A stretch of DNA of 64,000 nt from Lagopus muta (lineage: Eukaryota > Chordata > Aves > Galliformes > Phasianidae): contig NC_064437.1 of assembly GCF_023343835.1 (NCBI RefSeq), positions 14,744,501-14,808,500 of the forward strand, read 5' to 3'. Shown here piece by piece: positions 41,500-54,000 of the stretch. Within the stretch, counting starts at the first letter, position 1. Each line of letters opens with the position of its first letter. The position numbers and the translations under genes were made by a program. The notes below the pieces were generated by a model. The model did not search any database and was not told the DNA's origin. It saw nothing but the letters and a program-made list of their open reading frames with translations.

Positions 41500-44400
41500 T
41501 GGGATGAGCAATCCTTCCACAGGGAGCAAGAAAAGATCACATGCATTAGCCGGATGGCTTGGCTCTGTATTCTCCCCTCACAAGCTCCTTTTGAGGACAG
41601 GGGCAGACAGCACTCCCTCCCTCCTGGGTACTTCTTCATTACTGCCTTTTTCCCCCCATTATATAGGGCAGCTCTGTAAACAAACAAAAACCTGCACATA
41701 ACCAACAGTAAACCTGTTCTTTTAGCAGGAATGAAAAGCTTTCTTTTCTGAGTACACTTAGAAATAAGTCTTTACTCACCACTCTTAAGAACGAGCTGAA
41801 ACTTCAAGAGGCTACTGCCTAGAGCCACCTCACTTGAATGCTTAACTAAGCAGACATTGCAGAAAGGGCTAGATCCAAATGAAAATACAGTTTTAAATAT
41901 CTACTCTAAATTGCAGTGCAATAGGAAGCACCTAAAGATACTATGCCACATCCTTTGCTGTCTTGTCCCAGGCTCAGTACAGAGCCAGCTCCCAGCAACA
42001 CCATTGGCTTCTCAGCAGGGACACGTGCACCCACCAGCATCCCAAACTGCACTCTGCTTGGGCTCTGCTCAGCATGCAGGGGGCAGTCAGCTACCAGGCT
42101 GGAAGCCCAGGGTGAGAACCCTCTTCCTGCTGTAAATACTCCCAAACCCAGGCTGCTGAGGTGTCTTCCCATTAGCAGAACACCCAACTACACACAGACC
42201 TTTCTTTGGAAACCAGCAGTACAGCCATCATTCCCTTCATGCCATGGTATCATGGCTCATCCTGCAAATCACCCCACTGTCCTCTTCACTTGATACTTAT
42301 TTAGTGAACAGAGAAAGCAGTCTTGTCATCTAACAAGCGAGCTGCACCTAACTCAGTGCTCAGATTGTCCAAGAACAGGTTCTATTGGCTGTTCTTAGAA
42401 AGCAGGTACTTGAACTTCCAAGTTGCTGCCACAGCTTTCAGTTCCTAGTGGAAGATGGTCTGACCTTGCCCTGTTATTAACAGCCAAGGGAAGATAACCG
42501 AGCAAATGTGGCTGTTCTGTCAGGTCACTGCACGCAGCCAGCAGGCTCCCATGCTGCACCTCAGCCTGAGAAGAGCACTGAGCTACTAGGGCAGGTTCTT
42601 CTCCAAGTTGCACCACAACCAGGCTCAAGACTCAGGAGAAAATTTCTTACAGAAAACATCTCTTCAAAGTGCCAGTGCTGTCATCTTCATGCCTGTACCT
42701 CATGCCTTCAGCTTACAGCAGCTGTGTGAGCCCCACTTCAAAGGCAAGAAACTTCTGACTTAAATAAAACTTAAGTATGACAGCCACCTAGGAAGCACGG
42801 CAGCTTGCCAGGTGCATATAAGTTTAAACTCAAACAGAAGAGATACATTTTTCTTCTTGTGGCTTCCAGTAGACTTAGGATGCCACCAGACATCTAGAGA
42901 CTGCTTTTCCAAGGAGCCACAGTGTCACTTACCTGGAGGACAGGAGCAATTACAAAGGCTACAAGAGTGCAGCAGAGCTCTGAGAGGCCTGAGCTTATTT
43001 ACAAGACAAAAACCTTGCCTCCTTCAAGTCACACCGCATCTAGAATTCACTGCATCTAGAAATGCAGTTGCACCATGCACACTGCTGAGACAGGCTCGAG
43101 TCAGAAACACACAGAGCTCACGGCTGAAGGAAAAGCTTCTGTGAGAAAAGCAAAGTCCTCCACAAATCAGCACATTTTTTTTCCCCTGGAATGCTTTACA
43201 AAACCAGTCAACTTAAACCAGAAGTAACCAGTTTTCAGAATGCAGCACCCCTTCAAGCATATTCCTCGTTGAACCACTTCAACCTACACAATCTATGACA
43301 CCATCTCTACATCAGAGGCGTACACAAGTTACCTGCAGAACTGCAGGGAGAGGCAGGGTCCAGCCAGGACAGCATATCTCTGCCTCTCTACACTCCAGAG
43401 CTTTGTAATGTTCCTTTTAAATCTCACCCCACACAGCTTTTGCTGCATCTAAAAAATCTGAACAGCACACACTCACTGCTCACATATCAAGTGCTTTTTC
43501 CCAGTGCCTGAAAGCATTTAAAATAGGAGCATTCCTTTCTAAACTGCATGTAGTAGTTTTAACACACTGACACGTGCTGAAAAATATCCCTGCTGTACAC
43601 TTCCACTTCTGCATTTCCAAACTATAACACTAAGGTACAACCCCATCCATTCCAAGCATCATGCCTGCTCCTAAAGGAGGGAGCCTGAGAAGCTCAAACT
43701 AAGATGGGAAAAGCCCAGGTAAGAGAATTTGTTGTAACGCAGTTTACAGAAAGATGTGACATGAGAACACAACCCCTCCAAACTACCAAGAACACCACCT
43801 TTCCCAGCTGGAGCAGAATCATTTTTCATGACTGCAACCAACAGCTTCAGTGTATAAAAGAACTGTATAGCCTTTGTTATTTGTCCACAGTAAAAACCTT
43901 AAGCTGCCACATGTCAACAGTCTCGAGTGGCAGAATAGGATTAAAACAAAACCACCAAGAAAACAGTGAGGGCTGTTAAAAATCAGTGCTGCTAGCACCA
44001 GAGACAAAGCTCTCCTTCTGGATGGCTTGGGACCAGATGCATAGCAAGCTGACCTCTACAGCTGTTCATTTTAGTAATTAAAATGAATTTGCACCTGTGA
44101 TGCAAAATTAACTTGGGAACCAGAGGACTTCCAGTTAAGCACATTTGTTGCTTTACACACAAAGAAACACTGTCAAAACTCAGCTACTTTTCAAAGCTAT
44201 TGCAGCTTGAGAAGGGCTGAACAACTTCCGCCCTTCACTTCTTAGCACTTGGTGGAGAAGCAAAGCAGAGACATCAACAAAAATCAAGGAGAGGCCAAGG
44301 GCAGGGCTGATTTTCTCAAGTCTGGAGATCTTTAGCAACAGTTAAACAAATATTCAAACTGCTTTTCACCAGAAGTTTGCATTCTCAAGCTTTTGCTCAA

Positions 44401-44600
44401 GTCTTCCCCGTTGCAAATTGCAGCTAAATGCATAAATTAAGGCCACGCTAAAGATTAATTTTTAAGATTAAATACTGTCACAAAGGGGAGTCTTGTGACA
44501 AAATCTAAGCATGAAGCTAACTCTACCATTCCATGGTTTGCATTCCAGTTCTCCATTTGTGGAAAAGTATGTGTGTGTCAAATTGTAGTGACATCCACAA
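41500..44600. other. Intergenic spacer between convergent PKN2 and GTF2B
   Basis: About 3 kb between the probable 3' ends of two convergent genes. The 41.9-43.1 kb part is somewhat richer in G+C and holds overlapping ORFs of up to 116 codons on both strands. None resembles a known protein, and no splice pattern or promoter supports a gene. A longer 3' UTR from either side could occupy some of it. Confidence 0.7.
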
Positions 44601-44604
44601 GATC

Positions 44605-44955
44605 GTCAGTGTTTTTGGAAAAGTTTATTTGGGAATTACATAGTATTTTCAATTTTCCAAAATACATTTTACTAGATCCCTACAAAAGAAATCTGAATAA
44701 GTACAATAATATGAAATTAAGTTTGTTGCAACAGTCATTAAATATTTACTTCCACTAATATATACATACAAAATGCCACACAATTAGCTTGTTTACCTTG
44801 GAATGTGTGCTGCATTCCAGCAGTTATGCTCAAATATCCATATCCTCCAGTTCCACAACATGAAGACTCAATATTAACACTTTGTACATCCTTTATTATA
44901 GGCAAGAATCTTTTTTTTGTTTTGTTATTAGAAATTAAAGTAACCTTCAGCAACT
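44605..44955 (-). other. GTF2B: GTF2B 3' UTR
   Basis: Noncoding sequence from the stop codon to just past the AATAAA at 44624-44629. The cleavage position is inferred. Confidence 0.6.
44624..44629 (-). terminator. GTF2B poly(A) signal AATAAA
   Basis: TTTATT on the plus strand reads AATAAA on the minus strand, 327 nt beyond the GTF2B stop. That suits the short 3' UTR known for this gene, with a GT-rich stretch available downstream. Confidence 0.6.
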
Positions 44956-45089
44956 TCACAGCTGTGGTAGCTTGTCTACTGGAGTATCGAACTTGAAATC
45001 TGCTGGGAAGAGATCAGGAGCTCGAGGATAGATGAGCCTGTATGATTGTCTGATCGTAACATCAGCCACACCAGCAATGTCACCAATTT
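44956..45089 (-). CDS. GTF2B: GTF2B coding exon 7 (C-terminus)
   Basis: The exon encodes [37 protein letters not shown] and DKLPQL, then TGA at 44958-44956. The acceptor is TTAG, and the first two bases complete Glu. Confidence 0.97.
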
Positions 45090-48000
45090 CTAAGACAAAA
45101 AGCAGACAAACGAATAATGCTTTTTAAATTTTTGCCATTTTTACTGAATAAAACAGCATATGTTTGTTTGGTTTCCACTGCATGCCATTGGAACAGCAGC
45201 TTCCGAGTCCACAAAAAACATGAGTTGTCTTTTAAGCAGTAAGATGTTAAGGAAAGTTTTACCTTTTTGCGTCCTTTTCTCTGCAGAAGCTTGTGATGCC
45301 ATATAAATAGCTGCAGCTGCTACAGAAATAGGGCTTCTCCCAGGAACCAAATCTAATTCCACAGCCTTACGGGCAATGTGTGTTGCTGCCATTTGCACTT
45401 GTTTGGGAAGACCCAGATTTGAACAGAATCTTGACATGAAGTCTCCAGTTGTAATCAGATCAACACTGGTTTCAAGAGCTTTCAGAATAAGTTTAAAACA
45501 CCGACCTATTTCCTTCTTTGAAATCCTGGACACCGCACATATTTCTAAACAAAGAGGAAAAAATAAACTTCACATTTGACAGCATTTTCTGCCCGAAAAT
45601 ACCTGCATTTGACTATATGCACGTTAACACCACAAAGCAGGCCAATGTGATGCAAGCCACTACACCACAAGCTTTGCACATTAATGAAACTTCTAAATCA
45701 TTTAAGTCAGTTCAAACTTTTCATGAGAAGCTAAAGAATACAGATTACTTAATAAGGGAGATCTGATACTCTCAGTCAAAGTTGTCCCCTCAGGATCAGG
45801 GAAAAGACACATATATTTACTGCAGAGCTTTTGGCAAAAATGCAGTTGCAAGAGTCCCCATCTTCATCAGATCAAGCAGCATCTTAAATATCACCAATAC
45901 TCAGAATGAATCTCAAATGCCAATTTTAAAATATATTATCACCAAGAATCCCACGCCTGAAAGCCTACTCGCATTATAAATGTAGCAAACTTTTTGCAGA
46001 CCCCTCCCAGGCCCAGCAAGGTGGGCTTTCACTGCAAACAACCAATTTGGCAAAGTCCAGACATCTGAAAACTAACATCCTATAATAACAATAACTAGAC
46101 GCTTGAAGGCAATATTGAATCTGTACCAGTGAAAACTTACCTTTAAATGTTCTTGGAACACCTTCTTGCCTACAAGCTATGTAGAGACAAGCAGAAGCTA
46201 TAGCATCATTACTCCTTCCCTTCAGGCTCTTCTGCTCATACACTTGCTTGAATAAATTATTTGTTCGATCCTTCAAAGCAAGACGATTAAATTTAATTAA
46301 CTCTAGGCCATTTAATTAGCAGCAATATCAAAAATTCATGTGCCCATTATATTATGCTAACTCAGTCAACGCCAGAACAATTTAAGACAGAGACATGAAC
46401 TCACAACTATATTTCTAGGGAGGTTGATTCTGTCTGCCATGTTTGTAATTTCTTTAAAGGCGTTCATCATTGCACGATCAGAGCTGCTCATCGTTCTGCG
46501 ATTTTGGTACTTGGAATTCCCAAATTCATCAAAACTTGCTGCACCCGTGCCCTGAAAAAAAAATGCATATAGTCAATAAAACAGTTAAGTTCTTCCTTAT
46601 TTCAAGAACAAACATCCACCAGCTTTATAAATCCTAAGTCAAGGCAACACATTGGAACACGCAAGTACATGCGGCTGAAGTAAATCTTCAAACTGAGCCC
46701 TGTCCCAGACACCATGCTCTACATTCTGCACAAGTCTTAAAACACTAACTGGCTTCCGAGCACCACTGATTACGTGAGAATGAAACATGAATAGCACATA
46801 GCCAACGTGTGTCTGTCAATATGCCTACTGCCACTGTTCAGCTCCAAGATTATGTTTCTGTATGTCAGTTAGGCTACCTTTGCATCATAACAAATATAGC
46901 CAATTCAAAACAATTTTATGACCAACTGGAAACCAGCTGTTACAATAACAACTCAAGAATGGAAATAAAAGCATAGATGAAGAGAATATCCAAACCAGTG
47001 ACCAATTCAAAACTAATGTGATGCGTTGCCTGCTAGCAGCAGTAAGCATTAGTTGTGGCAAGATGTAAAAATCCATATATTCTGCCTTTACAATAAATCC
47101 AACAGCCTCTTAAAGGAAAATCCTTAAGTCCTCCTGATGAGGTCACATCCACCTCATAATCTGATGGCTACCTCTGTTGTTGAGACCCACATCTGGCACG
47201 TGCACACTTTGGTACTGCTGTGAAAACGTAAGACCCTGGCACAGAAACCCCTCTCACAAGTTTTCCTATAGGGTGGCTCTTTGAACAGGCCTATGACAGA
47301 CACCAGAACCCAAGACTGTTCTTGGCTTTTTTCATACTCTTTCCAGCACGAGTACCAGTGAAAGAACCAGCTACAAACAACCATGGCAGCAGAGAGAGTG
47401 CTGAAGGCAATCGTAGTGATTTGACTGGATGAATCTGTCCAACTACCCAAAAGTCACCAGAGAGTCTTAAGGGGAAGCAAAGAGCAAGAAAGCACAGACT
47501 TCAGTCCTCAAAGAGCTTTAAAAACATGCCTTCAGCAAGGTTTCCCTTTTAGAAACTATTCCCAAACAACATTCTTTGCCTAAGATACACACGTCTCAGG
47601 TCTAAAGGCTCCTTCCTGGTCATCACTCACAGCCTGCTGCCTGCAATGCTCTGCACAGCACTCATGTGTATCGTAGCTTCCTGCACCGGCGCTATGCACA
47701 AATACTTAGAGGAACTGTATTTCCTCAAAATCTTGTAGCTGCCAAGGAAATGACCACAAAGGCCCATCGTTTTTGACAGCAGGTTCCCAGACCCTGTGTT
47801 CAGACCTCACATTAGGTGTCCCTTCTTTTCCAGAAAACTGCTCTGTTCTGAAGCCACCAAGCACTCCTCTCCACCACACAGATTTTACCTTCCCTGGTCC
47901 ATTATACACAGCACCTGCAAGATTTATTGCGCTGTTTTCTAATTTTCTCCTACATCTCCTCATTTTTCACTTTCTTGGCCATTACTTTTTCCTTTGAATG

Positions 48001-51000
48001 TCTGCTTACACACATCAAACTACCAACACAGCTACACACAAGTACTGTTAGTCAGAGGATTTCACACTGCCAGCACCTTCCAAGAGCAACCCCAATATAC
48101 AACAGCTCACAACTATAAAAGGGTTGGAAAATACTCTTCCATTTCAACTGCTTAAGTTAAACCACAGCAGTTCTCCTGCATTTGCTATTTAAATGCATCA
48201 TCTACTTTCTTTCCAGATCATTCAATTGAGGGACAATGCTTTGTTGGCTTCAGTTCTTCACAACCATGTTAGGAAATACCTTTTCCTGCATGGAAAAAAA
48301 AACAGAAGCCCTATAGTTTTAACTGGTATATCCTCCCCCTTAAGAGCAGAAGGGAAAAGCATCACCACCACCACTGACTGGAGGCTATCCACAGCATCAA
48401 GGAATGCACCCTCACCATGCAGAAGGCTTGCCCAGTACAACCCGCTCTTTATGTGGTCTGCAGGTAACCATGGATCCTTTCTTCTTTTACATTCATCTCG
48501 CCACTACTTATCAATACAGCACTTTCAGATACAGGCCACACAGTCTGACAACACCCAGCTTCCTCTCAGAGCCATCTGATCAAAGCATAGAAATTCGATA
48601 CCGAAAGTATACATTAGTTTCCTGTTCAACCAACCTACATTCTCTCATAGTTGCAGTCACTACAAAAAGGAATAAATTAACAATGAAGCATAACAAAAGA
48701 CAGCTTTTCCCACAAGATTTATAGCAGAACTGCAAGTTTTCTTTCAGATTCAGATTCTTTCAGAAAATACACTGGTGTATAAGGAACTGGCTCATCTCTT
48801 TCTCTTGAATTTTGCATGAAATTACCATGATAGTTTGACAATTGAATCGCAACTAATGCCAGACCTCACCACGGCTCCAAATGATCTGCACTGCCATCAA
48901 GTGAGTTGCAGCACGCTATCTACTTGCAGAGAAGTACAGTTCTGCGTCAACACCCTTAAAATCCTCCTGAAGAATGCAAGCCACTTCCACCACAGCTAAC
49001 TCAACTTCCCCTTCACAAATTAATCTTTCATCCAACACAACTTTTTGCTATCTCACACACATGGGTCTCTGGCACTAAATTGTACTAAACTGGTACAAAA
49101 ACCAATTAGGAATTAATCTCTTTTGCATGGGCAAAAGAGCTTCTCTTTGGTTATTAGCAGGTAAAGAATGCATTTCTGCAGCAGAAAGGAGTCCCAGAGC
49201 AGCACCTCTCAGTTTCAAAGAGGAAACTATGAGAAGCCATTTTGCGAAGCAGAACTGACCCGATCTTTTCTTTCACAATTTAAAGTCCCGTTCTAACAGG
49301 CACGTGTTTTGGACTCCATCTTCACTTACATCCATCTCTATGAACGTAGGTGCCTTCTATAATATTCCATGAAAATAATTCACCTTCACTTTTGGATTTA
49401 ACACAACAGGAGTTTTACTTCTGTTGTTCCAGCTGGCATTTTAGCTCATTTGTTTAAACAATCCTAATAACAGCAGCTCTACCCCAAGCAGAAAGGAGCT
49501 TCCTATCCAACAGGAAAGGAATCTCAGGCACATAGATGTGGAGTCCCCTCCAGGCCATTCTAATTCTAATTGTTATTAACCAAGAAAATACAATCTCATC
49601 CTGCTTCACTGTGTGGAACTCATGAAGGCTGTTCTTTATTGTTCCAGATGCCACTTATCTTCCTCGTGCCTACACTGATCTCACCATTATTGAAACATCT
49701 CTTACTTCAAAGTTAATTCTCATGCCCAATTACTGTTGGCACTGACTTTAGAACACTGCTCAAGAAACTGGCTGATCTCTTGGTTCAGTTATTTTTGCTG
49801 CAAAACTCACATCCTTTGCACATGGATAGAAAATTTCTTCAGAACCTTCTGACAAGCCGTTTTCTTTCTTCCAAATAACTGAGGAAAAAGGCAGCTCCCA
49901 GCGCTCACAACATCCAGAGCCCCTGTTCAATGGCAACACAAACACAGGAACTCTTGTCCAGAACACATCCTGGTTTGTCACAAACAACTTCCTGTAGAAA
50001 ATAACGTCTGTTCTTTGGTTCGTTCCCTTGCAAGTGAAATACCTGCAGCAGGACAGATTGTCCTCTGAAATTCTCCCTGGTGGTTCTAAGATTTGGATGT
50101 TTTTGCTCACAGTTCTCATCCGTTGTGCCTCACTGACAAGCCTGCAGCTTGCTATTCAGAGAATATGACCTGCTATAGTTACTTTAGTCCTGTCTACTCA
50201 AGGATATTCTGGTTAACAGCAAAGCTATTGCAGTCAATGAATCCTTATCCCTGAAAATGTAAGTTTTTCATAGATGTTTCTTTAGGTCTTTAATTCTCTC
50301 CCTGGGACTACTAACCCTCTTATCCTAAATAAGGCACTGAACTTCAAACAGGAAAAGGGTTAACAGGTCATGTTAGAATTTGTATCCAGCTGAACTGTAT
50401 CTCCTGCTGAAATACCTTTTTTCTTTTCCAACATGCAGGTTCTAGAAGAGTTGAAAATGTCATCCTACTTCAGAATCAAACTGAGTTCCCAGAAACAAAC
50501 CCTGTATTTGCACAGTTCCAAAATGATACAGCACAAATTTGGAATAAGCTGTCCATTTCTCCATTTATAAAGGTGCATTTCTAATCTTAATCATAGCTTA
50601 CCAAATCTGTAACAGAAATCCAAGTCCTGAGAATTACAATCCTCCTGGACCTATTATGGTATCACTAGAAGTCCAACAACTCCTAAAGCACTGCTTCACA
50701 GAGCTACTTAGCAACGCCCATTTGTTTAATGAAGAAGTGCAGAAATTTGTTTGAAGGGAGGCCCAGTATAATGCATCCCAAAATCTGGTTGGAAAGCAAC
50801 AATGCTCAGAAAAAGTCCAAAACACAAACATCCGGATGGACAATTTTTATTTTATTTTTTTAAACTAATACAGCTTCAAGATTAGCTGCTCCTATCAGAG
50901 TTCACTAACGGTCATCCTCTGTTTGAAGAATTCCTAGCTGAGAAGTATGGTGGCACACTCTCCTATGTATACCCACATATGTTTAGATATGCCTATTTCT

Positions 51001-54000
51001 TCATTTTCCATGGAGGACTGTTTTCTGTTAGGATTCATGGAAAAGAGGGATAGAATAATTCATCAAAACCACTAACAGCTCTCTAAGTATCCACATGATT
51101 GCTGTGAGTTGACTGCAGATTTTTTTTTCTAGGAATTTAGGAAATTCACTAAGTTAGTGAAAGATAACCCAAACTTCAAACTGTTTTCAAAAATCAACTG
51201 TATTTCTTTGGTTATGATTAAATATTACGCATTTCCGATTTTAAGGGCTGCACACCAGCTCCCTGCTTAACACAAAAATGGAACAGACACCTTCCTAAAA
51301 ATGAAGTGGAAATGCTGCACTGAAAACAGGCTACTGATTTCATTAAGTTACTGTGAAAGATATCAGATGACAACTGTCAAAATCAGACAGCATGAAACAT
51401 TCAGGAAATCCACAAATATGAATCTGAATACTGCATTAGAAAATATAACAAAGCACAATGAAAGCTTATCTGGGTCACTATTTCATTAAAGGGAGGGCAT
51501 TTGTGTTATTAATCTTGCTTTCCCATTCTCATGAACGTCTGACATGGTTGTATCACAAAACTTCAAGCCAAACATACACTCAATACTTTCTTCTGCAATA
51601 CTTACACCATAGAAGAATTCTGTATTTAGTGTTTTCATGTAACATTCACTGAGAGAGCAGGCACAACATGCATGTTGCTCTCCATGTCTCCAATACTAAT
51701 CTGATTCAGACATTATTACAAAAAAGCTAGCTCATGTTGCAAATCAAAGAGTGGCAACTAATCCTACAGCACTGCAAACTTCTGTCTTGTCAAAATATTC
51801 TTTCTTGCTGTCAGCCAAAAACAGACACATTTTAGAGATTACTGAAAAGCAAGAGTTCAGTTTCAACTAAATCTCTTTGTAAATGCATTCTCTGAATAGC
51901 TTCCCTCTGGACACACAAATATGTAGTAGACACGAAAATGACCAAGCTTAGTAGCATTTAACATTTTACCTTTCCAATCATTGTACTCAGGTCACCGTCG
52001 CTCAACAAAGGATTCTGGGTATCCCCAACTCGAGATGGGTCTTTTGTTGCTTTATCATTGCTGAAAGTTCTCCACTCCGACCCTACATCTATGACACGAT
52101 CACCTGTGATTACAGAAAACAACTGTTTGTATCAACATAATATTGTGAAAAGCTTCTGAAACATTGAGTTACACAGCTGAGCTCCCAGTTATAAAATGCA
52201 GGCTGTTACCAAGCGCAAACAGGATGTAGTTGCAGGCCACACCAAACACACCAAAATTTTTAGGTTTTTCAATTTTAAGTAGAAAGCAGAAACAGGAGCT
52301 GCAGAGAAGGTTGAAATAACTAGATAAATGAATCCAGAGAACAGTTGCAGCCATCCTTAAAGACTATCATAGGTTATTCAATACACAAAGAAGGAGCTCA
52401 CAGCTGTCCATAAGCATTCCCAGTGACAGACAAATGAGTAAGTTATCTTACCTTTGACACTTGATAAAAGTACTCCTGAATTAGCTATCAAGCACAATCT
52501 CATCAAGCAGTAGCACATCGCTTTTCTGAATGAGCTACAGACCCTTGGTACTCAGAAATGAATATGCCACCTTCTGAACCATCATAACAACCTTCTGCAG
52601 CTCTGTTTTCTTCCTTAAGGGATGCCTGACCCTTAATGAAAAGGACTTTCCTTGGGAGTCCTCTCAAATTCACCTAAATGTTTCCAGCAGCATCTATTCA
52701 GATTGAGAAATATCTCTACCCAACATTAATACAGGCAAAAAATCTGCACTAATCACAATATACAAATAACAATTAACAGAAAAGTTCTGTTTGTAGTGCA
52801 GTTTGTTCCACTCACAGGTCTGGTAAAACCAGCACCTCCAAGGCATTGACTCCAGAGCTGTACTACAGCACTACACAGAATTTTTAGGAACATGGGTAGA
52901 GAAAAGCATTAAGAAAAGAAAGCATTACAGTTCTGTGCAGACTATCAGAAGTCAGTATAACTGTCACCTCTGCTTTGCTAAACCTGAGGGAAAATTCATT
53001 ATTTTCATCGATGTTTAAGTGTTGTGAATTCACAAAAATAAATGGCACTGACAGCAAGAAAAAATTTCTGGCACAGAAGTCCAAGTATGAAACAACAGAG
53101 GTTGCTTTAATCTAGTAAAAATGTAAGCAGACAGACAAAAGCACTCCCTACCAAACAATGATAACATACAATATGAAGCTGGAAATAGAAAAGTACAGGA
53201 GCAATGCACAGAGTGGAGGAACTTCCCTCTTAACACATGATGATGCAAGGAATGTGCCTGAAACTGAAAGGTGTAAATGAATCTAAGTCAGGCCAACTTG
53301 AAAGGAACAGATTTAAGACAGGAGTACTCTCACTAGTATTCATCCGACTTGCTCACGGCTATGCTCCATGTTTATCTCATACTCTAAAGAAGGCTGAGGG
53401 AGTGGAGGTGGAAGTAACAGAAGTCAGAAGATTAAGAACACCACAAAGTAAAAGACAGCACAGATGCATTTTCCTGCTTCCTGCTAGAGGCCGGTATCTT
53501 GCAAGCTTTCATTAGCAGACAGCATGCTCCTCTGGCTCCTGGACTCTTTGTAAATATTTGATTCAGTAATGCACCTTCTATGGTCTAGCAGTGACTTTAA
53601 GACAACCCCCCAATACTGTTTACAGCATCTAAAAAAAGCAAAATGTACTTAAAATTCTGGCATGGTATAAATAGAACACTGAGCACAGGGCAATGATGTA
53701 ATATTTTTTTCCACAAGTAGAAATGACCTCAATGACTCACTCAAGGATCTGCCTCTTGTGAGTTATGAACCATTCCTGCTCTAACAAAAAAGTGTTGTAT
53801 CACTGCCTGCTTTGGCAAGCATACTACAAACAGAGAATTGAGACTACTATTTCAAAGTGAGAAAAGATTAAGTAGAACAAATCTCTGAATATAAAGCATT
53901 TGTGGAATTAAGATCCAGTGTGTAAATACCTTCATGTTGCCAAGAAATCTGCTATTGCAAGAAAACAGTTCTCCTGGATAATCTTTACTTACAAAGGTCC

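Noticed and set aside
41857-43144. ORFs of 77-116 codons between PKN2 and GTF2B
   Set aside because: They overlap on both strands in several frames, match no protein I recognise and lack promoter or splice support. The region is best called intergenic.
48193-48724. 128- and 106-codon ORFs on the plus strand in GTF2B intron 3
   Set aside because: Antisense to an intron, no homology recognised, and length within chance for a window this size.
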